A stretch of DNA of 64,000 nucleotides from positions 12,170,001-12,234,000 of the forward strand of contig NC_057916.1 of the NCBI RefSeq assembly GCF_018873765.1, written 5' to 3'. A program made the position numbers and the translations under genes. The notes under the pieces were generated by a model that worked only from the letters and a program-made list of their open reading frames with translations, was not told the DNA's origin and made no database searches. This document shows positions 22,817-33,976 of this stretch, piece by piece; the stretch's first letter is position 1, and the number at the start of each line of letters is the position of its first letter. Origin of the DNA: Telopea speciosissima. Taxonomy: Eukaryota > Streptophyta > Magnoliopsida > Proteales > Proteaceae.

Positions 22817-24070
22817 CTTTGTATTATAATAGGGTTGTTGCTTGTTTGGTTTTATTCGCTGCGGAGTTGTTTGCTCTCTTTACAATTCGGAACTACTTGC
22901 TATGGGACAATTTGGGCCCCAAAAATTACCCAAACCCCACTCTACAACATTTGGGCTTGGGCTGTGGTCTTTCAGCCTGTGGGCCGATCCGGGTTCAAAA
23001 ATATAAGCCCAAAGTTGGGCCGAGAGAGGCTTTAGAGTGTATTGAATCAGTGATGAGGTACATAATGATTCACCGACTATTAGATTTATTTATAAAATCC
23101 ATTAGCATTTTGTGTTGGATTTAAATTTACCAACAAAGACTAAACTTGGATTTGGATATTTTGATGTCAAATTAGATCAAAACCCTACTTCATATGGATC
23201 AACTATGAATTCGATTCATTTTATGCCATACCTACTTTATAGATATCTGTTGAACTCCCCACAAGTTGATTGTAACAACAAAAGGAACTCCTCCCCCCAC
23301 CCCCATTTTGATGTAGCACTCCATACAAAAAATGCAATTCATCATTCACTTAATTTGGTGAACATCTTATAAACATAATAAAAAAAAGGGTAATTTACAT
23401 ATACTTCTCTTGAAGTACTGCGTAATTATAGATCCACCTATGAATTTTGGATATTTACACATGCCACCACTATTTTCTAAAATAATTAATAAGTAAACTC
23501 ACTCCGTTAACTTGGAATTAAAACGTTAGAATTTATTATATGTTGATCAAATTGCCATTCCTACTATATATCTTTTTCTTTCATTGCTTGGAGTTTGTTG
23601 TGGAAACTAAATGAGGAGCCATAACTTAGCCAACAAATGATAAATTCAAACTATAAATGATGGGAGAAAGAGGTATAATTTAGCAGGAATGGCACTTTGA
23701 TCAACATATGATAAATTCTAACGTTTTTAGTACTAGGTTAACATAATAGGTTTACTAATTAATTATTTTAGAAAACAGGGGAGGCATGCATAAATATTCA
23801 AAACTCATGAGTGGCTCTCTGTAATTACACGGTACCTCAAGGAGTTATGTGTAAATTACCCTTTATTTTAAGATTGGATTCTATGGTTTAATGAGCTAGC
23901 TACCTGAATCGCGCGCCTACCCATACTTTGAACACTTCACATAAATTTTCGTGACGACACATGTTGTTTTATTTTCATAAACAACCTCTAAGCATTCTTA
24001 ATGGCATCATCGAAGGTCATTTATGGAAGCAAGTGACACATGTCCTTTTCCTTCCATAAATACTCTTTAT
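22817..24070. other. Intergenic between RPP30 and the 24-kb TIR element
   Basis: No gene recognised. Two segments, about 23385-23520 and 23720-23865, are inverted partners: 'gggtaatttacata.acttct' and its complement 'aattaccctttatttta' side, with tgcatgcc/ggcatgcat words between. This suggests another foldback of about 480 bp (about 23390-23870). Sequence at 23994-24075 is repeated in direct orientation at 26871-26945. Confidence 0.4.
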
Positions 24071-24402
24071 TAGAGTGTGTTTGGTTGCGTAAATCAACAG
24101 AACGGTGTTCTGTTGGATCACAATTCTAAAGTAATAAAATCGTTTGGTTGCCTAATTCCAATGGATTACAAGAATTGCATGATTCATATTTTTACACTAA
24201 ACATGATCCATATCTGAGTTTACCTTTTTAGGTGAACTCAGATATGAATTACAAATTCTAGGCTTAGTATAAATAGCATCATTCAACTTTGAATCATAAG
24301 TTTGCTGCCCTAAATCGAAAAACGATCTGAAATCGCGATTTTTGCTTCTATCAGGGAAAAATGGTCGTCATCTTCCATGGCCTGAAGGCCCTGAACCTGC
24401 GT

Positions 24403-24660
24403 TCTCTCTCTGTTGCTAGACCTCCTCTCACACCATTCTCTCTTCCACGAAGGTGAGAGATGGTGCTGCATCAGCTTTCCTCTCTTTTGCTGGACCTCCT
24501 CTCACGCCATTCCCTCTTCCACGAAGGTGCGAGACGGTCTTGCATCAGCTTTCCTCTCTGTTGCTGGACCTCCTTGCACGCCATTCTCTCCACGAAGGTG
24601 TGAGACGGTGCTGCATCAGCTTTCCTCTCTGTTGTTGGACCTCCTCTCACGCCATTCTCT
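24403..24660 (+). repeat. ~73-bp tandem repeat, about 3.5 copies
   Basis: Units begin near 24403, 24479, 24552 and 24623 with variants of 'ctctctgttgctggacctcc', each followed by 'tcacgccattctctc' and 'cacgaaggtg.gagacggt'. Unit length varies (71-76 bp). Different reading frames stay open across units because the repeat is CT-rich, so the translated frames here are not called as genes. A second duplication (24711-24747 and 24780-24816, 'atggaaaagaaaaagaaatc') follows. Confidence 0.7.
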
Positions 24661-26204
24661 CTCCTTCTCTCTCCTTCTCTCTGAACCCTGAGATTTCAGG
24701 GAGTTCTTTTATGGAAAAGAAAAAGAAATCTGTTGAAATCAAGAAAGAAGAAACGAAGCCCTTAGGTTAGGGTTTCTTCCATGGAAAAGAAAAAGAAATC
24801 TGTTGAAATCAAGAACCCTAAGAAACACCCCGAGAATGAAGAGCCCAAGAAAAGACGAAGAAGAAAACCCAGTTCTCTGATTTTGGTGTTTACCTTTGTG
24901 CATTTTTATCCCTCTTTAGTAGTGTGTTTGTTTTTCTTTTTCAAGATTTTGTTCCCACGGTGAGCTGAATCATGTGATAGAGATCAAAGTCATGAAATGT
25001 GGCTCTAGATAGAAAATAGGTAGAAATTTAATGGAAATTTAATCAAATGGGCCTGGTATATTTGTTTGTTTAGTATATGTTCACAATTAATAATTAGATG
25101 CTTATCTACTTTCTCTGTTTGTGTATGTGTTGGATCTGATAATTAGTTAGCCAGAAGCTTCTTTTTTCCATTTCAAACACCAAGAATGATTATACTGTTC
25201 TGATCAGGGGAATGACTAGCTCATTCATTTGATACCAAAACATGATTCTTCTTTACCCTATCATGTACAGCTTTGGATATCTCTTGTACATTGAACTGTA
25301 AAGCCAGTGAGAAAGAAAAGGAGCCTCAAAGCAGAAAATTGTAATAAAGACAAGTGAGATATCTATAGAGTATTAGAAAGATGCTAGTGATTTTTCATAA
25401 AAAACCATTCAAAAGTCAACGTAAGCTGATGACTTCACTTGCCATATCTCAAACCTTGCACTCGTGGGGTGGAGCCTTTCTTTTCTTTCTTTTCAACCAT
25501 TTCACAATTCCATGAGGTACCCACCAATTTATTGTGACTAATTGGACAAATTTCTGATTGTTCTGAGATTAGCTTTTGATTAGGGGACTCCAACAGGGTT
25601 CAAAATGATTATGGTTTCTTTTATGGGTTTGTAGATCTTTGGGGCAAGTAGTTTTTAAGCATCAGGGCTTAGCTTAGCTAGACATAAGCATGCATTATGT
25701 ATATAAGTTAGTTTTTAGAGTTCTAACTATGCTCTTGTCATTTAAAAGTTTAGTTATGGTTTGGTGTGGGAGCTTCTGTTGGAGCAATGTTTATTATCAT
25801 CCACAGATAAAGACATCTTTTTCTTGGTGTTAATTATCGTCTACAAATCAAGAACTTATTTTGTATAAGGGGAGCATGGAATGTTAGTCATCACTTTATA
25901 TTTTGCCATTCAGATTTGATGCCAATGCACAGGATGTCTTATATCTATTTCTCGTATACCTATACATACACAGAATGTCTTATATCTATCGTTTTGGCTG
26001 GATATATTTAGGAAAGTTTGTATTTGCATGTGATTTTGTCATCCTGTTTATTTGGTTGGCAGCATCAGAGAAGAATAGCAGAAAATAAATAAGGAAGAAC
26101 AACAAAAAATAAATGATGTTGGATCTGTGGGTTGGCTTCAAATATTTTTTTCCGCTTTTGTTCAGTTGCTATATGTTTTTGTGACATGGTTTATGTAGGT
26201 AGGT

Positions 26205-26276
26205 GAGTCTTTAGCTCAAAAGGAAGAGCACCTGGGTTTGTTCCCAGGAGATGATGGTTCGACTCCATCACGACTC
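26205..26276 (+). tRNA. tRNA-like cloverleaf (pseudo-tRNA or SINE head)
   Basis: 72 nt that fold almost as a tRNA. Acceptor GAGTCTT pairs with ACGACTC (6 of 7). The D-arm GCTC/GAGC is perfect. The T-arm GATGG-TTCGACT-CCATC is perfect with a consensus B-box GGTTCGACTCC. The anticodon arm CCTGG/CCAGG encloses an 8-base loop GTTTGTTC, one base too many, so no amino-acid identity can be assigned. It shares its A-box region (GTCTTTAGCTCAAA..GGNAGAGCAC) with the sequence at 19375-19453. A scan with a tRNA covariance model would decide whether it is a functional tRNA. Confidence 0.45.
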
Positions 26277-26424
26277 TCATGTAGCAGTAGCTTCTTATTT
26301 AATTTCTTATCTTGAAGTGAACTGATTTACCCATCAGAATAGGGTGAGGTTTGGGGGAATCTGAACTTTTGTTTTACTTAAATGAAAGCTATTGAGTCAT
26401 ACTGAGTCATACCCTCTATGTTGT

Positions 26425-26575
26425 CATACCTGAGCACACACTCACCCCCACCCCTTGCTATCCCTACACCTGAACACAACACTGACACAGTCACCCTCAC
26501 CCCTTGCTGTCCCTACACCTGAGCACACACTCACCCCCACCCCCTGTTGCCCCTACACCTAAGCTCACACTCACA
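26425..26575 (+). repeat. C-rich tandem repeat, about 3 copies
   Basis: Repeats of about 40-48 bp built on 'cctgagcacacactcacccc' followed by 'ccccttgctgtccctaca', at about 26430, 26475 and 26517. A separate repeat of about 55 bp with 'cagggt.aatccaactgacag' and 'aaccaaacag.tttttcaa' follows at 26627-26775. Both lie in the right part of the TIR-bounded element. Confidence 0.65.
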
Positions 26576-27440
26576 CATAGCAATGGCATATTAATAATTT
26601 TAGGTTATATAAGGTTGGGTGATAATTTCAGGGTAAATCCAACTGACAGAGTTAGGATAACCAAACAGTTTTTCAAATAGATTCAGGGTGAATCCAACTG
26701 ACAGACTCAGGGTAACCAAACAATTTTTCAAGAAGAATCACGTCACAGAATCATGATAACCAAACAGTTTATTTTCTAGAATTATGATTCAACAGATGGT
26801 AACTCAAGTGAATGACCATCCACAATCAGACCACTTCCAAAAGATTTACGCAACCAAACGCTTCCTTAAACATTCTTTATGATACCATTGGCATTTATGT
26901 GAGCACATGCCACATGTCCTTTTACTTCCATAAATAATCTCTAAGCAGAAAGGACACGTATCGTGGTGGCGAAACTTGATAGGTGAACTGAATCGTACCT
27001 GAACCATTGACTGGGTAGAGGATCACGTGAATTTCCATCCCCACTTTGTAGGTGATCAAAACTTCAAATTTATGTCCTTTTGTTGTCACAACTAACCTTC
27101 CATTCTGCCATTAATAACGATTAAAGGGGTATTTATGGAAGAAAAAAGGACACGTATGGTTGTCAAACTGAACTTGAAGAGTAGTTACTGTACACACAAT
27201 CACATCACTTGCTCACTGGCCCTGGATTGACAATGAAATCCAGTTACGCTCTTCTCCGAGCGAGCTTTCCTCAGAAATTACATATCGAGATTGGCCCCGC
27301 TTCTGACCTTATCTGGACATCAACGAATCCTCAGCCCCATAGCCCATATTACTATTTTCTTCTTCATGTTCTTCCTGTGATCAAACTTTCGCTTGAGTCC
27401 TTCAATCTGTTTCAGGGTGGTTTTTGAATTGACGTCAACA

Positions 27441-29372
27441 ATGGATATCGATTGGGTTCATTACCTAAAGGGTATGTTGAAACCAATTGCGGCACTCACA
27501 GTGGTTTTAATGGCAGTGGCTCTGTCTTACTTCCAGAAGCTTGGGTTGGGGAAGGAGATGCTCTACTCTATTACAAGGGCTTTTCTTCAGTTGTCTGTGA
27601 TTGGTTTCGTGCTTCAGTTCATTTTCAATCGGAAGAACGGATTTTGGATTCTCGGAGCTTACTTGTTCATGGTCTGTTTCCTTTATTTCGTTCTCTCCAC
27701 TGCTTCAACTACTTTCGGCATTAATTCCTTATTTTCTTCATATTTTTTGTTAGCTTCTTTGAGTGGATTAGGGATTAATTTTAGGGTTGTTACCTGTTTG
27801 CTGAAAGATTTAGTTGGGAATTTGTCATTTGGAAGTTTGAATTGTAATTCTGTCCGTTTTGGTGGTTATCATGTTTTCTAAAGCTTAATTTCTACCTATT
27901 CTCAATTACCCAATTTGATTCTTTTGTAATTTGTCACACTTATCCTTTTCAGAGACCATTTGTGAAAGGTAATGCCATTCTAAAATGTGAACACTCTTGA
28001 ACTTCATCCAATACCACGACAAGTGTATTGGATGATCTGCAATGGGTGAGAATGAAACATTGTTGGTGAATTGCTCTGCCATTGTTATGACTCATGAACA
28101 CTCATGGACAATGGTAATGAATCACTTTGGCTGTGATTGGTTCAGACAAATCTCTACTGTTGCTACTCAATTTTAATTTATGTAGAGATGGGAAACCATT
28201 TGATCAAAAGACGCGGTTTTAACTAAAAACAGCATTGCCTATATCTCCAAATGTTTGAAAAAATGGTGGAAATGGTGGCAAAATAGAGAGGTTGAGAAGT
28301 AGAAAGGATCTTGTGTGTTCTTCTGGAGGATACTCTTAATACACCCTTGTGAATAGCCTCCTCTCTTCCAAAAAAAAAAGTGAATGGCCTCCTCACCTTC
28401 ACTTCTGAATTCTGACTGGAAGAACTTCTGCAATAGAAATGCTGTTTCAATTAGACAATATTGCCTTTTGAGGATAATGTTACACTTAATTAAGTTATTT
28501 ACCCCCATTTTTACATTCTATTCATGTTCTTGCAGATCTCCATTGCTGCTTCTGTTTCAATTAGACAATATCGCCTTTTGAGGATAATGTTACACTTAAT
28601 TAAGTTATTTACCCCCATTCTTACATTCTATTCATGTTCTTACAGATCTCCATTGCTGCTTACACGGCAGGCAAACGTGCAAAACATGTACCACATGGGA
28701 AGTACATTGCAGGAGCATCTATTCTGACTGGAACAGCAGTGACAATGTTCTTGCTTGTTGTGCTGAATGTTTTCCCTTTCACACCACGGTACATCATCCC
28801 TGTTGCAGGCATGATGGTTGGTAGCTCCATGACTGTAACTGGTGTAACAATGAGGCGACTCCGAGATGATGTTAGAATGCAAATAAGCCTGGTTGGTCCA
28901 AGTTGAAGAAATACTTTTTGAGTCATTTGAGGAAATTTAAGGTGTTATTGTTGATATGAGAGAGACCTTAGATTTTCTCTGTTGTTTGGGTTTTGTATTT
29001 TCTCTTATAGAGAGCCATATTTTTGTTCTTATCTGAATTTTCCACTTCTTTATGTAGGTGGAAACTGCATTGGCCCTTGGAGCAACCCCACATCAGGCGA
29101 CAATGCAGCAAGTAAAGAGGGCTTTGATTCTTGCACTCTCTCCTATTTTGGACAATGCAAAGACCGTGGGGCTGATCTCACTTCCTGGTGCGATGACTGG
29201 TCTTATAATGGGGGGTGCCTCCCCTTTGGAGGCCATTCAGTTGCAGATTGTGGTGATGAACATGCAGATGGGTTCAACAACTGTTAGTAGCATTATGTCA
29301 ACATACCTCTGTTGGCCCTCCTTCTTCACCAAAGCTTACCAGTTGGAAGCCAAGGTTTTCAATGCAGAGTAG
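27441..29372 (+). CDS. ALS3: ALS3/STAR2-type transporter subunit (UPF0014)
   Basis: Three exons, 27441-27671, 28646-28891 and 29058-29372, all phase 0 and GT-AG, give 263 residues, close to the ~270 known for ALS3. The protein is hydrophobic throughout with about seven membrane helices. Conserved features of the UPF0014 family are visible: RAFLQLSVIGFVLQFIF in exon 1, YIIPVAGMMVGSSMTVTG and MRRLRDDV in exon 2, and ETALALGATPHQA plus ISLPGAMTGLIMGGASP in exon 3. ALS3/STAR2 is the membrane half of a bacterial-type ABC transporter that works with the ATPase STAR1 in aluminium tolerance. Start chosen at the ATG of MDIDWVHYLKG; a longer frame upstream is open but not conserved. Intron 1 contains a 110-bp tandem duplication that copies its 3' splice site. 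Confidence 0.94.
28442..28661 (+). repeat. 110-bp tandem duplication including a 3' splice site
   Basis: Units 28442-28551 and 28552-28661 are nearly identical. Each contains the pyrimidine-rich end of ALS3 intron 1, an AG acceptor (28534-28535 and 28644-28645) and the first 16 bases of exon 2 (atctccattgctgctt). The downstream copy is the one that keeps the reading frame. Use of the upstream AG would add 110 bases and shift the frame. Confidence 0.92.
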
Positions 29373-31599
29373 GCTTTTCTTTTTGTTGTTCAAACCATTC
29401 CTTACTAGAGGCAAGGTATGATGTTTTCTCAAATTGAAACCCATTGTAATAAACTGCAATCATCTCAACCACTTGTTTTGCAGTCAGATGCTCATATTTT
29501 TTAAGTTGTTCATGCATTAAGTGGCCCTTGTGGTATTGTGTTTTCCTTTCTTCAATAATGTAATGGTTTTGTAGTGTGACAGAGACAGAGAGGGTTTCAT
29601 TTCATCTTAATTTCCTTTGAGACCTTTGTGGAACAATGGAAAAGCAGTGGAAGCTATCTCCAAGATCTGGTGTTGAGTTTGGGTTTGGGTTTGGGTTTGC
29701 TAAGACCCAATTTCGGGTTGGGTTGCATTTCATTTTTCCTCTGGACCTTAGGTTGCTCGTGTTCCCCAGACCCACCTGATATGCCTTCTACACAGGACAC
29801 AGCCAATCCAGTAGAGTCAGATCTTCCCCAAAACTGAAGGTAGTTTTTTTTTGTAAATTTTGGAATTGGTCTCTAAGATTTGAATTTGATTGTATATGTT
29901 ATTTAAATAAAGATCCCAAGATAAATTACTAAGGCTTCTCGTGGTCGAAATTAGAGTGAAGTGGAGGGAAATGAAATTAAAACGAAGAGAAATTCACTTT
30001 TTTTTTAAATTACTACCAGTGATGATAGTGTAACTAACTCAAAAAGCAAGTTACTATGGTGATTAAAGTTTTTCTTTAGTTTCTTAACCTTCTTACTTGG
30101 ATTTGAGTATGAAAATATTGTAGTATTGAGGAAGCTGGGTAGTAACTTGACATTATCGAGCCTAATATGGTGCAGTGCAATTGAGGGATTTTTCTACATC
30201 ACTGATCCAAATCCAGGGTCCCCTTAGCACTGTTCAAATGAGATTGTTTTGTTTTTTTTTTTTTGTATTTTTGTGTTAGTTAAACCTTCTCCATTAAATC
30301 CTAACACCAAATAAACTGGATCAAGGACTTTTGAGGGGAATTTGTCTGTGTTCTCTTCTGACAAGCATCTTGTGATGGTCTAAATATATACCACACGATA
30401 GATCCATTAATGACCAAATTTTATGTTTTGGGTATACTATAAGTATAAGGTCCCTTGCTGATATGTCAAACTTCAACACCAACATAATTTATCAAGTAGC
30501 AAAATAAGGTTTCGAAAATCTAGGGACTACGAGAGGATGTATGGAAAGATGAAAAGACATGCATAGGTACTTACTTGATTCAACTGAAGTCTAAAATTTG
30601 ACACATGGTTAATCCATAAGATGAGCAATTAATCCAACTATCAATTGGCTAATATTATTTCTCAAGTAGTTCAAAATGGGGAACCATCCTAAAAAAGTAT
30701 CATGATGGATCATCTAAATGGATTCTTACAAAAAAAAAACAAAAGTCCATTTTTCTAGTTTTGGAATGCGTCGACTGTTTTCGATCACCGGAATCGACTA
30801 GAATCACCTAAACCCTAGAAAAAAAGTGGAATTGGTCGCTTTGAATTGCCCTAGATCGGCTGATCCAATTCAAAACATTGTTTGCTCAGCAAGCGAATTT
30901 GGCTACTCTTAGCACTCTGTCCAGGAAGTGCCTAGTGACGCATCCAAAGGCGAGGTTGCTTGCAGCGCATCGGGATGTGTGCCTGGCTCCATCCCGGCGC
31001 GCTGCAAGAAGCCCCGCTGTTGGATGCCTCACTGGGCACTCCACGGATGGGGTGCTTGCAAGAGAGGAGCCCGATCCCACAACTCATGCTTGCAAGGTTA
31101 GAATACACACAACTCATGCTCGCAAGCATATCTCCCACACAACTCAAACTACCAAGTGATTGGCAAGAGAATCAACCTCCGTCAATTCCAATTCTGATCA
31201 TCGGAATCGGCCATGATCGGAATCCAGCTAGAATTGCCTAAACCCTAGAGGGGGGGGGGAAAGGAATCGTCATTTTGAATCACCCGAATCGGCCGATCCC
31301 GATTCGAAACACCGACTCTTCACCATGCGTACGTAACACGCGACTCACGCTTGCGCAAGGTTAGAATACGCGCGAAATTAGTTAGTATTCCTTCTGGCTA
31401 CCAACGACCAAGTGACCAACGAGGCAACGACCAATGTTAGGAAATCCGGCAGCCGGTAGTTACCGAAACACAAACTCCTTAGAGGAACAAAGCTTTCGCG
31501 CGCATTTTTCTATATTTTTTGTCCGATTCTGGATCAGTCAACTCATCAATCACCAAGCTAGCAGATCATAATTATCAAGAAGGGTGGAGCAACCTCGTT
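29373..31599. other. Intergenic between ALS3 and the membrane-protein gene
   Basis: 29373-29600 is probably the ALS3 3' UTR. A frame at 29628-29837 has a Leu/Gly-rich look caused by a 'gggtttgggtttgg' repeat and is not called. At 30762-30881 and 31182-31315 two related segments stand in direct orientation, each dense in aatcgg/gatcgg words and containing 'cctaaaccctaga'. They enclose a 300-bp GC-rich stretch (30885-31150) with an inverted internal match (agtgcctagtgacgcatccaa against gcctcactgggcactcc). This looks like a hAT-like or foldback element, but the ends were not fixed. Confidence 0.4.
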
Positions 31600-33578
31600 A
31601 TGACGATTAGATTTTGGACGAATTTAAAAGCTCGCGCTCTTCTTCTGCTCGGTTCGCTCTTCATTTGCTTCTTTCCGGGTAAGTTTCTTCTCAACTAGGG
31701 TTTTTGGATCGCTTCTCAGATTGATGTTATCCTCTGAATTTGTTTATTTTTATCGGAAATCGTCAGATAAAAGTTAAAACAAAATAGAACTGGTATCAAA
31801 ATAGTATCATCCAAGTGATAGTCCTTACCGATTGATCTTCGAATCCAAACCACGGAACCAATGCGACTGTGAGAAAAATAAACAAATCAAAGGGAATGAA
31901 GAGTTTTTCAATACCAAAGGAACTGGCTTTCAATGAGTGCGCTTGAAGCAATCTTTTTGTGTGGCAGAACTTGAGATTCTTTCTTCTGGATCGTGGATAA
32001 TTTAGTTCATAGCTGTTTATCAACTCAAGATACTATCATCTGTTCTCTGTTACTCTACTTGCGATTGTTTTGGGTGACTCGTCATTTTTTGGAAGATGAG
32101 CGCTTGGATTTGTCAGTATTACTGGGAGGCTAAGGGGTTTAGAGGTTGGCTTTCCGTCCTGTTTTCCTTGTTGTTGGTTCATACTACTTGCTCTGTAATG
32201 TTATTGGTGGAAGATAGCCAAAGAAGAGGACAGGAAATTGCTTCTTGTGATGGCAAGACAATTGAAGGTTAGATATAAGGAAGAGATGAAACTGCTAAGC
32301 CTAAATTGGTTGGCCAATAGCCACTGGTGGAATTGAGAGATTTACGGCATTCTTTTGCATGATTCTAGAAAAGGTACCGGGTGTTTTATTTTTGGTTTAT
32401 CTAATTTATGGGCATAACGATACATAATATGAAAATCAAACTACCAAAGGGTGAAAGAGAGTATCCTGGCTTTTCTGAGAAGTTGTTTATGGGTATATCT
32501 TGAAGGGTGTGGGGTATAGTTTGACATTCTTCTTGAGCTGCTTACCATTTATTGGAGCTGAATTGTTAACTTCAGGAAATTTTGGATGTTTTGATAGTGA
32601 ATTGCTAAAGTGCCTAATGATATTTTGAAGCAGAAAGAGGCTACTGATGAGAGTCCGAGGTTTGGAAGGATGGAGAGTATCTTGGCTTTTTGTTTTTTTA
32701 ATTCTTTTGGGGTTTCTTAAGAGGTCTAAAGTGTAGTTTGACAATGCTTCTTGAGCTGCTTACCATTTATTGGAGCTGAATTAGTAACTTTCTCGAAATT
32801 TCGGATGCTTGCATATTAAAACGCTAAAGTTCTTATTGATATTCTGAAAGCAGAAAGAGGCCAACAGATATAAATTGAAAATATTACGGCTCTTGCTTAT
32901 TGCTTACTACTTATGCATGTATTTGTGTCTTGAAATTATGGGGGAAAAGGAAAAGAGTGCTAGGGATCAGAGGAAGATGTTAAAACTGAGCAGTGCTTCA
33001 TGGTTAATAACCTCAATGTGGTGTTGGCATGTCTAATTAGGATATTCCTCCCAGAGAAGGACCTTGATAAATGTGCTAATCTTCTTGAATGATTATATAA
33101 GATTTTATCAATATAGTAAAAGCAGATGGATGATATGGATAAACAGGCCTAATGAATGATTCCTCTAGCTTTCACATGAAAATATTGCCATATGTAGGAT
33201 GCAGGGTAAAACAGCTCCATGGAAAGTCATGGGTTTTACTTCAATATTAACACTTGAGAAAATCTTTGCCCCACACCATCTTAAAAGAAAGGGGCTTTGA
33301 ACTTGCTCATGGATGCTATGTGTACAAAGGGAAAGAGGAGAGTGTTATTCATCTCCCTCTACATTGTTAGCAAAAACAGTATGGTGCTACTATTTCGTCT
33401 ATACAAGGGTGCACTAGGTTTGCCGAATAATGTATGGGTGATGTTCATATGATTGACTTCTATTCTTTGGTCCTAGCATGTTCTCCTCTAGATCAAAGAA
33501 TTTGTCTGTGTATTCCATTTGGCACGTGTGAAGTATGCAGATTGGTTTTCAATTTTCACAATTGCTTCACCCCCCCAC

Positions 33579-33662
<84 letters not shown>

Positions 33663-33894
33663 ACCCCCCACCCGACATCAAACCCCCCCCCCCCCCCACC
33701 CCCCCCTAAAAAAAAAAAAATACAAAAAAAAAAAAAAAAAAAAAAAAAAACAAAACAAACAACCAACAAAAAAAACCCCCCCCAAACCCCAAAAAAAAAA
33801 AAAAAAACCCCCAAACACCCCCCCCCCCCCCCCCCAAACCCCCCCCCCCCACCAAAAAAACCCCCCCCCCCCCCCAAACCCCCAAACCCCCACC

Positions 33895-33976
<82 letters not shown>

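Larger units (their letters stand above)
24077..26861. mobile_element. TIR-bounded DNA element, ~2.8 kb
   Basis: The ends are a 19-bp inverted repeat with one mismatch: GTGTTTGGTTGCGTAAATC at 24077-24095 and GATTTACGCAACCAAACGC at 26843-26861. Near the ends the word TTTGGTT or its complement AACCAAA recurs several times, as expected for transposase-binding subterminal repeats. The interior holds two tandem-repeat blocks, a tRNA-like sequence and a small Lys/Arg-rich frame (24781-24963), but no transposase. Diverged direct repeats of about 75 bp flank it (23994-24075 and 26871-26945), too long for a target duplication. Probably a non-autonomous element; superfamily not determined. Confidence 0.5.

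Noticed and set aside
22717-23124. 135-codon plus-strand frame
   Set aside because: Its first third is an Au SINE read backwards; the rest has no motif.
24413-24963. Frames with repeated LSSLLLDLLSRHSL-type peptides and a Lys-rich frame
   Set aside because: They follow a CT-rich tandem repeat in several frames at once and a short duplicated A-rich segment; no gene structure supports them.
29628-29837. 69-codon frame after ALS3
   Set aside because: Built on a ggtttg simple repeat in probable 3' UTR or intergenic DNA.
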